Assembly (NCBI GenBank): GCA_964537685.1
Contig: CAZICM010000003.1
Coordinates: 1-64,000, forward strand
DNA length: 64,000 bases
Source of the DNA: CAZICM01 sp964537685
GTDB lineage: Bacteria > Myxococcota_A > Polyangia > Polyangiales > Polyangiaceae
Direction: 5' to 3'
In this document: positions 58,439 through 64,000 of the stretch, piece after piece
Layout of the letters: each line of letters begins with the position of its first letter
Position numbering within the stretch: position 1 is the stretch's first letter
The notes under the pieces: model-generated
Told to the model about the DNA's origin: nothing
The model's input: the letters and a program-made list of their open reading frames with translations, nothing else
The model's database searches: none
Translations under genes and position numbers: made by a program

Positions 58439-60148
58439 TTAAAATACACAAAGCCCATTGTGGCCGGGCTCGCAAACAATAGCCTCAAAGGGTTGAAACA
58501 TACGGGATTTTCCGATGCATGGCATCGGCGTGCCAGCCGTCATATGCGTTATATGCGTTGAAAAAAGCAGCCGCGGGCTATTTTCAAATTGAAAATTCAC
58601 AACCAGCGCCTCTTCGCCTGCATTCATCCAAATATCCGCGCAGTCGCTTCCGGCTTGGCGCCGGAAACCCAGAAGCGATTCATAATCATCGTGTTGCCTA
58701 AATAATCGGATAGAACCAGCGTGAAGCGCCGGCTTCTCTCTGCGCAGCGAAAGAAGGCGTTTGTAAAGCTGCAGCATGGATGCCGGATCACGATGTTCAG
58801 ATTGAACATTCACATGATGAAAATCGCTGTGAAGCGCAAGCCAGGGCTCTGTATCCGGAAGGCAAAATCCTCCATGGGGTCCCGGCGACCAGGCCATGGG
58901 GGTGCGGCTTTCATCTCTATTCAATAAAATGCCTCTTGAAGATAGTTTCATTGCAATTGTATCGGGTACCCAGGCATAACGGGTGGCGATGGGATCTTTA
59001 CCTTCCTTCAAGGCGATATGCGAACCCTTCATACCGAGTTCCTCGCCGTAATACAGAAAAGGCACGCCGCGCGCCGTCAATTGAAGCGCGGCCAGCAGCC
59101 TCGCCTTTTCGGCGCTGTGCTTAACCCGGTTCATGAGCCGGATTTGATCGTGATTGCCGAGCACCAGCGTCGGCAAATAAGGCTCGGGAAAAAGTTCTTC
59201 GAATTGAAGGAGCAGGCTTCGAATTGCACCGGCATTTATAGATGCATGAAGCAATTGAAACAAAAAGATCAAATGAAGCCCTGGTTTTTCCGGCGATCCG
59301 CAATAACGCCTTAACGTTTGCATATCGCCGAATACCTCACCGACCATAAATCGATCGCCTTCCGCGCTATCGAGAACACTTCGGAGCTCCGCGGCAAATC
59401 CAAAATTCTCCTCCAGATCCGTTGAATACAATCGTTTTTGAAAGAAACCCCATGGATTTTGAGCGCAGGGAAGGGGATAAGGCGACCACGGATTGTCGCG
59501 GAATAGATCGTCCTTATAAATCGCATTAAATAAATCGAGCCTAAAGCCATCGACGCCCCTATCGAGCCATCGCTTGACCATCGCCAGCATTTCGGCCCGC
59601 ACGGCTGGATTGCGGTAATTTAAATCGGGCTGAAAGGGTAAAAATGAAGCCCAGTACCATTCCGACGTTCTAGGATCATAATGCCAGCCGCTGCCTCCGA
59701 TTAACGATTTCCAATTGTTGGGCGGCGCTTTCCCGCCGGGCTTCTGACCCGGCCTCCACAAATAAAAATCGCGCATCGGATTGGTTTTCGATGAGCGCGA
59801 CTCCACAAACCACGGATGCTCATCCGAGGTGTGATTCAAGACCAAATCCAGCACGATTTTCATCCCCTGCCGGTGCGCGCATTCAATAAGGCGCTGGCAG
59901 TCGGACATTGTTCCGTATTCTGGTGCAATATCTTCGTAATCGGAAATATCGTAGCCAAAATCGCGCTGGGGACTTTTGAAAAAGGGCGAAATCCAAAGCG
60001 TTTCAACGCCTAAATCCCGGAGATAAGCGAGCTTTTGCTCAATGCCCCACAAATCGCCGACTCCATCGCCCGAACTATCGAAAAATGAGCGAGGATAGAT
60101 TTGATATACGGTCGTGTTTTTCCACCAAGGCCGGCCATTTTGGGGCAT
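58439..60148 (-). CDS. GH13 alpha-glucosidase
   Basis: A 569-residue glycoside hydrolase family 13 enzyme. TTVYQIYPRSFFDSSGDGVGDLWGI is the N-terminal block. DLVLNHTSDEHPWF is region I. GFRLDLFNAI holds nucleophile D205, VGEVFGD the acid/base E271, and VLGNHDQIR the third catalytic region with D334. The DISDYEDIAPEYGT block and GDGVGDLWGI are typical of oligo-1,6-glucosidase/alpha-glucosidase members that act on maltose- or isomaltose-type sugars. There is no signal peptide (ATG 60148), so it is cytosolic. It is divergent from the MFS and alpha-galactosidase genes with a 93-bp spacer. The CAP gene lies 22 bp downstream. Confidence 0.92.
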   Translation of the reverse strand: MPQNGRPWWKNTTVYQIYPRSFFDSSGDGVGDLWGIEQKLAYLRDLGVETLWISPFFKSPQRDFGYDISDYEDIAPEYGTMSDCQRLIECAHRQGMKIVLDLVLNHTSDEHPWFVESRSSKTNPMRDFYLWRPGQKPGGKAPPNNWKSLIGGSGWHYDPRTSEWYWASFLPFQPDLNYRNPAVRAEMLAMVKRWLDRGVDGFRLDLFNAIYKDDLFRDNPWSPYPLPCAQNPWGFFQKRLYSTDLEENFGFAAELRSVLDSAEGDRFMVGEVFGDMQTLRRYCGSPEKPGLHLIFLFQLLHASINAGAIRSLLLQFEELFPEPYLPTLVLGNHDQIRLMNRVKHSAEKARLLAALQLTARGVPFLYYGEELGMKGSHIALKEGKDPIATRYAWVPDTIAMKLSSRGILLNRDESRTPMAWSPGPHGGFCLPDTEPWLALHSDFHHVNVQSEHRDPASMLQLYKRLLSLRREKPALHAGSIRLFRQHDDYESLLGFRRQAGSDCADIWMNAGEEALVVNFQFENSPRLLFSTHITHMTAGTPMPCIGKSRMFQPFEAIVCEPGHNGLCVF

Positions 60149-60241
60149 GCGCTTATTGAGCCGGAGCGCGGGCCCAGCGTCAATCCAGAATGCACGGGCT
60201 TGCATTTGGACTTCAAATTGCGCTTAGCATGGACGGCCTCC

Positions 60242-61642
60242 ATGTCCGCTCAATCGCCGTCCGATCCCAATAAAAAAGCCGGTACGCCTGCGCAGAATAA
60301 AGTCGCGCTCGCCCTTTTAGCGTCGTCAACGCTCTTTCTATTCGCCGATCAAAACTTGATGGCGCCCAACCTAACGCAGATTGCGCGGGAATTTGGGATG
60401 AATGAAGTCGAGCGCGATGTAAAGCTCGGCGGTCAGGTCGCCCTTGGGTTTTGGATTTTGGGCGGTATCGTTTCACTCCTGGCCGGTTATTTAACCGATC
60501 GCATTTCACGCAAGCGGCTCTTTGTGGCCGTGACGCTCATCGGGGCCGTGCCTTGTTTATTGACCGGTTATGCGAGAAGTTATGAAGAACTCTTCTTTCT
60601 GCGCACGCTGACAGGCATTGGCATCGGCGGCGCGCTGCCTTTGGTGTACTCGCTGATCGGCGATTTTTTCCCAGCCCGGAAAAGAGCCGCGGCCACGGCC
60701 TTTATAGGCTTTGCAATGGGTTTGGGCATAGCGCTCGGTCAATTGCTCGCCGGGATGCTCGGCCCCGAACATGGATGGCGCCTGCCTTTTAAATTGGTGG
60801 CAGCGCCGAATTTATTGCTGGCTCCATTGATTGGATTGATTGTCCGGGAGCCTGCCCGCGGACAATCGGAAGAGGGCCTGCAGGAAGCCTTGCAGCATGG
60901 CGAGACCTACCATGAAAAGCTGGAATGGGCCAATGTAAAAAATCTTTTCAAAATCAAGACCAATCTTTTTGTATTTCTTCAGGGAATTCCCGGCACGGTT
61001 CCCTGGGGCATCTTTTTCGCGTACTTCAATGATTATCTTGCCCAGGATAAAGGGTTGAGCGTTCAGACAGCCACGCTGGTCGTGATGATGCTCGGCGCGG
61101 CGGCCATTGCCGGCGGCCTATTGGGCGGTCTTATAGGAAGCAGGCTCTACCAGAAAAACCCATCGCTCCTGCCTATTTTCTCGGGCATTGCTGCTCTGGT
61201 TGGCATTGTGCCCACGCTGCTTCTCATTCAATATCCATCCCAAAAAGGCAAAGACCCTCCAGAGCTGTTATTTGCATTCATTCTATCGATTGCAACTGGA
61301 TTAATTGTTGCAATACCTTCATCCAATGTGCGAACGATGCTGATCAACGTAAACTCGCCGCAGACGCGCGGAACGGTATTTAGCTTGTACAACCTGGCGG
61401 ACGATTTAGGCAAAGGATTGGGTCCTGCGATTATCGGCGCCTTTATTATCGTTATGGGGCGCAATACGGCTTTTATTGTCGCATCGCTCTTTTGGATTAT
61501 CTGCGGCGTCGTATTGATAATCTCCGCGCGCGCTTTCCCAGCGGATGAAAAAGCCTTGCAAGAGCGGCTCCGCGCCCGCGCATTGGTACTGGAGCAGGCA
61601 AAATCAAGCGGGGAAGCCTTACCCGCACAGGCAGGAGAATAG
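60242..61642 (+). CDS. MFS transporter, probable sugar uptake
   Basis: A 466-residue protein of the major facilitator superfamily with about 12 helices. GYLTDRISRKRLFVAV is the loop 2-3 signature (motif A), and FFLRTLTGIGIGGALPLVYSLIGDFFPARKRAAATAF resembles helix 4-5. The second half has GGLIGSRLYQKNPSLLP and RGTVFSLYNLADDLGKGLGPAIIG. The C-terminal 40 residues are charged. The start is ATG 60242, giving MSAQSPS before the first helix. It is 5 bp upstream of the alpha-galactosidase gene and divergent from the alpha-glucosidase, so it probably imports an oligosaccharide such as melibiose, raffinose or isomaltose. Confidence 0.9.
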   Translation: MSAQSPSDPNKKAGTPAQNKVALALLASSTLFLFADQNLMAPNLTQIAREFGMNEVERDVKLGGQVALGFWILGGIVSLLAGYLTDRISRKRLFVAVTLIGAVPCLLTGYARSYEELFFLRTLTGIGIGGALPLVYSLIGDFFPARKRAAATAFIGFAMGLGIALGQLLAGMLGPEHGWRLPFKLVAAPNLLLAPLIGLIVREPARGQSEEGLQEALQHGETYHEKLEWANVKNLFKIKTNLFVFLQGIPGTVPWGIFFAYFNDYLAQDKGLSVQTATLVVMMLGAAAIAGGLLGGLIGSRLYQKNPSLLPIFSGIAALVGIVPTLLLIQYPSQKGKDPPELLFAFILSIATGLIVAIPSSNVRTMLINVNSPQTRGTVFSLYNLADDLGKGLGPAIIGAFIIVMGRNTAFIVASLFWIICGVVLIISARAFPADEKALQERLRARALVLEQAKSSGEALPAQAGE

Positions 61643-61647
61643 ACGCT

Positions 61648-63921
61648 ATGCCCGCCCTTGTCTGGAACGAAAAACGCAGAAGCCTTGTTTTAGAAGGTTT
61701 ATTCAGCGTACCCGCGCTCTGTTCAATGCAGGTCTGTTATAAAAATGCCAAAGGGCAAAAGATATCGCTGACCTTGGGCGAACAGGCTTCTCCCCGGGCC
61801 TTGCCCAATGGGCATTTGGCATTTTCAGAAAAAGATATCGACATCAAGCTGATCCGCGGAGCCGCGCGCGGGAATGGCCTGTCCTGGGCCATTTCAATCG
61901 AGCCAACAAAAAAATCGATTGAATTGGAATCGATTACGCTTTTATGCGGCAATCCTGAACGCTGGCTAATGGTGCCGCTCGAAAGCTGCAAGTTGCTGTA
62001 CAACGGCTTTCACAGTTGGACGCCTTCGGGGGTGCGAAGCGCGGTGGATGTGCCGTGCTATCCCGTGAGTAAATCCTTCGGATTGATGAATCATTTCGTT
62101 GATTCACCTTTCTGGAAGAGGCGCGATGGTTTGCTGAGCTCTCATGTTGCCGTGCTCGCCGATGCCCGGCCTGGGGACGAAGGAGAGAACGCGGCTTTTT
62201 TATGTGGTTTTCTCGAACAGAAAAACGGGCTGGGAGAGATATTTCTTCAGCATCGCAAAAGCCGGAGCCTCTTGTGCCAGCTTGATTACGGTGGCCGCCG
62301 GGTGGCGCGCGGTGAAGTGCTGATCAGTGATGCGCTGTGGGTGTCGCGGGGCAGGCCGGAGGCGCTTCTCGCCGAATTCGCCGATCTATGCGCGGCGGCG
62401 ATGGGCGCGCCAAAAACCTTTCCTGAAAAGAGCCCGGCGGGATGGTGTTCTTGGTATGAATTGTATACAGAAGTGAGGGAAGCCGATGTGCTTTCCAATC
62501 TGCAGGCCATTAGCGAACATCCCGAGCTTGGCCTCTCACTCTTGCAATTGGATGATGGTTATCAGCCCGCCATTGGTGATTGGCTCTCGCGCAACCGGAA
62601 ATTCCCAAGGGATTTATCGGCGCTGGCGCATTCCATTCAAAACCGGGGCCTGAAAGCGGGATTGTGGACCGCACCATTTTTGGCGGCACCTCGATCGAAA
62701 ATATTCTTAAAACATAAAGATTGGATGCTGAGGGACTGGGAAGGAAATTTTATCGATTGTGGGTTCAATCCCATGTGGCGATCGCGCGTGTATGCGCTGG
62801 ACCCCACGCATCCCGGGACGGAACAGTGGCTTTCCGAAGTATTTGAAACCCTTTCAGCGTGGGGATTCGATTATTTCAAAGTGGATTTTATGTTTGCGGG
62901 CCTCCGTAGAGGCAGGCATTTCGAGCCGGGCTGCTCTCCCGTCGAGGCTTACCGCAAGGGCCTTGCAACAATTCGAAAAGCAATTGGACCAAATCGATTT
63001 TTATTGGGCTGCGGAGCTCCGATTGGGCCGTCCATTGGTTTTTTCGATGCCATGCGGATTTCCGAAGACGTAAAAGAGCTGTGGGAAGAAAATGCATTTT
63101 GGCGCTTTATTGGGCGGGGATGCGGTGTTCCCTGCGCCGGCGGCGCATTAAAAAATACCTTGGAGCGCGCCTATATGCACCGGCGCTATTGGATAAACGA
63201 CCCGGATTGTTTGCTGGTCCGGAGGAAAAATAGCGCGCTCAGCGAGCCCGAGGTGAAGACCATGGCGGCGGTTATGGGATTGAGCGGCGGGATGATGTTT
63301 TTAAGTGACGAACTCGATCGATTAGATCCAGAGCGCTTAGAAATTGCAAGAGCCGTATTGCCGCCCTCGCCGCTCGGCGCGGAATTATTGAAGCGTTTTT
63401 CAGATTCCAAAGAGGGCGGCGGACCGCGGCTCTTTGAGCTGAAGGGCAAGAAAAGACGGGCTTTGGGGGTTCTTAATTGGACTGCGGACGACCAAAATGA
63501 GCGGGCTTCCGATTTCGTTTCAGAAGATTCGCATGTCTATGAATTTTGGCGCGATCAGCCCATTGTGGATCGGGGCGCCGGGCTTTCTCTTGCAGGACAT
63601 GGCTGCGCCGTACTGATTGAAACGCCGCCCTCCCGCGCTCCAGCGCTGATTGGAAGCTCAATCCATTTAAGCGCATTGGTTGACGGTCGTATTGATGATC
63701 AATTTGATGAAAAATCCTGTGAATATGTGATCCGGGGGCGGGAGCTGGCTAGAAAGAGCGGTTCTTTGTGGATATGGGTGCCTCCTTCCTTTGTGCTGGA
63801 AGGTCATGAATTGCCGGCCGGGGTGGTGGATGCCCGGCTATGGGAAGGCGGCCTAAGGCTGTGGGTCAAGGCGGCGGCGCCCTGGGAAATTCGATTAAAA
63901 TTTAATCGTGTCAGGGATTGA
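61648..63921 (+). CDS. GH36 alpha-galactosidase
   Basis: A 757-residue glycoside hydrolase family 36 type enzyme. AGWCSWYELYTEVREADV, LQLDDGYQPAIGDWL and GLKAGLWTAPFLA are core barrel blocks. DYFKVDFMFAG carries the nucleophile Asp at about residue 410. CGAPIGPSIGFFDAMRISEDVKELW holds the acid/base Asp near 472. An N-terminal beta domain of about 260 residues and a C-terminal beta domain of about 170 flank the barrel, as in the family. It has no signal peptide. It would cleave terminal alpha-galactosyl bonds of melibiose or raffinose in the cytosol. It is coupled to the MFS gene. About 80 gene-free bases follow to the edge of the window. Confidence 0.92.
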   Translation: MPALVWNEKRRSLVLEGLFSVPALCSMQVCYKNAKGQKISLTLGEQASPRALPNGHLAFSEKDIDIKLIRGAARGNGLSWAISIEPTKKSIELESITLLCGNPERWLMVPLESCKLLYNGFHSWTPSGVRSAVDVPCYPVSKSFGLMNHFVDSPFWKRRDGLLSSHVAVLADARPGDEGENAAFLCGFLEQKNGLGEIFLQHRKSRSLLCQLDYGGRRVARGEVLISDALWVSRGRPEALLAEFADLCAAAMGAPKTFPEKSPAGWCSWYELYTEVREADVLSNLQAISEHPELGLSLLQLDDGYQPAIGDWLSRNRKFPRDLSALAHSIQNRGLKAGLWTAPFLAAPRSKIFLKHKDWMLRDWEGNFIDCGFNPMWRSRVYALDPTHPGTEQWLSEVFETLSAWGFDYFKVDFMFAGLRRGRHFEPGCSPVEAYRKGLATIRKAIGPNRFLLGCGAPIGPSIGFFDAMRISEDVKELWEENAFWRFIGRGCGVPCAGGALKNTLERAYMHRRYWINDPDCLLVRRKNSALSEPEVKTMAAVMGLSGGMMFLSDELDRLDPERLEIARAVLPPSPLGAELLKRFSDSKEGGGPRLFELKGKKRRALGVLNWTADDQNERASDFVSEDSHVYEFWRDQPIVDRGAGLSLAGHGCAVLIETPPSRAPALIGSSIHLSALVDGRIDDQFDEKSCEYVIRGRELARKSGSLWIWVPPSFVLEGHELPAGVVDARLWEGGLRLWVKAAAPWEIRLKFNRVRD

Positions 63922-64000
63922 GTTGGGGCAATGCGACAAAGGGTAGTTTATTTATCATTGTATCGATAGCGGGATTCCGGGGCAGGGCATCCCCATAACC

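Overview
The window reads as a draft-genome scaffold piece from a myxobacterium-like organism (phylum Myxococcota, probably Polyangia). This rests on gene content: three eukaryotic-type Ser/Thr kinases with a cytoplasmic kinase domain, one membrane helix and a periplasmic tail; more than a dozen lipoproteins with Gly/Ser/Thr-rich linkers; TPR/PEGA-type secreted proteins; a MopE-like metal-binding motif; paired MoxR and VWA proteins; and an NTE-type patatin. No rRNA, tRNA, CRISPR array, intact insertion sequence or phage region was seen. One 100-N assembly gap lies at 46650-46749 inside a 12-bp tandem repeat.

Layout. 1-1.7 kb: 3' end of a protein built of 103-residue repeats, then a lipoprotein. 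1.7-6.3 kb: lipid genes (acyltransferase, patatin phospholipase, acyl-CoA ligase). 6.3-8.1 kb: a GlmS-like amidotransferase with altered glutaminase motifs. 8.3-18.5 kb: two inverted copies of a kinase / TPR-PEGA protein / lipoprotein cassette around an AI-2E-type permease, an acyltransferase and a Ser-rich lipoprotein. 19-25.7 kb: a very large MoxR ATPase and a very large VWA protein with an opposed lipoprotein between them. 25.7-28.9 kb: small, mostly unrecognised genes, one with a zincin-toxin-like pattern. 28.9-32.9 kb: a cyclophilin lipoprotein and three Cys-rich lipoproteins. 32.9-36.4 kb: polysaccharide deacetylase, HMG-CoA lyase-type enzyme, PurF. 36.5-40 kb: tri-haem lipoprotein, cNMP-binding protein and an ExbB-ExbD-TonB operon. 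40.1-43.7 kb: TruD, an FGE-sulfatase-domain protein and a HAD 5'-nucleotidase. 43.7-47 kb: a LolD/MacB-type ABC pair and an Rpn-family nuclease gene without a visible start codon. 47-52.2 kb: two beta-propeller lipoproteins and a third kinase. 52.3-57.4 kb: an operon of histidine kinase, tryptophanase, response regulator, flavin reductase and an unknown protein. 57.4-64 kb: a CAP-domain lipoprotein and an alpha-glucosidase / MFS / alpha-galactosidase sugar locus.

Two points stand out. The first is the tryptophanase gene placed between a hybrid-looking sensor kinase and a single-domain response regulator, downstream of AT-rich palindromes. The second is that all nine convergent gene pairs end within -4 to +18 bp of each other, which leaves no space for ordinary intrinsic terminators. 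The repeated kinase-plus-secreted-protein cassettes, and the oversized MoxR/VWA pair followed by a toxin-like gene, are the other leads. All functions are inferred from motifs and layout by reading; no database search was run.
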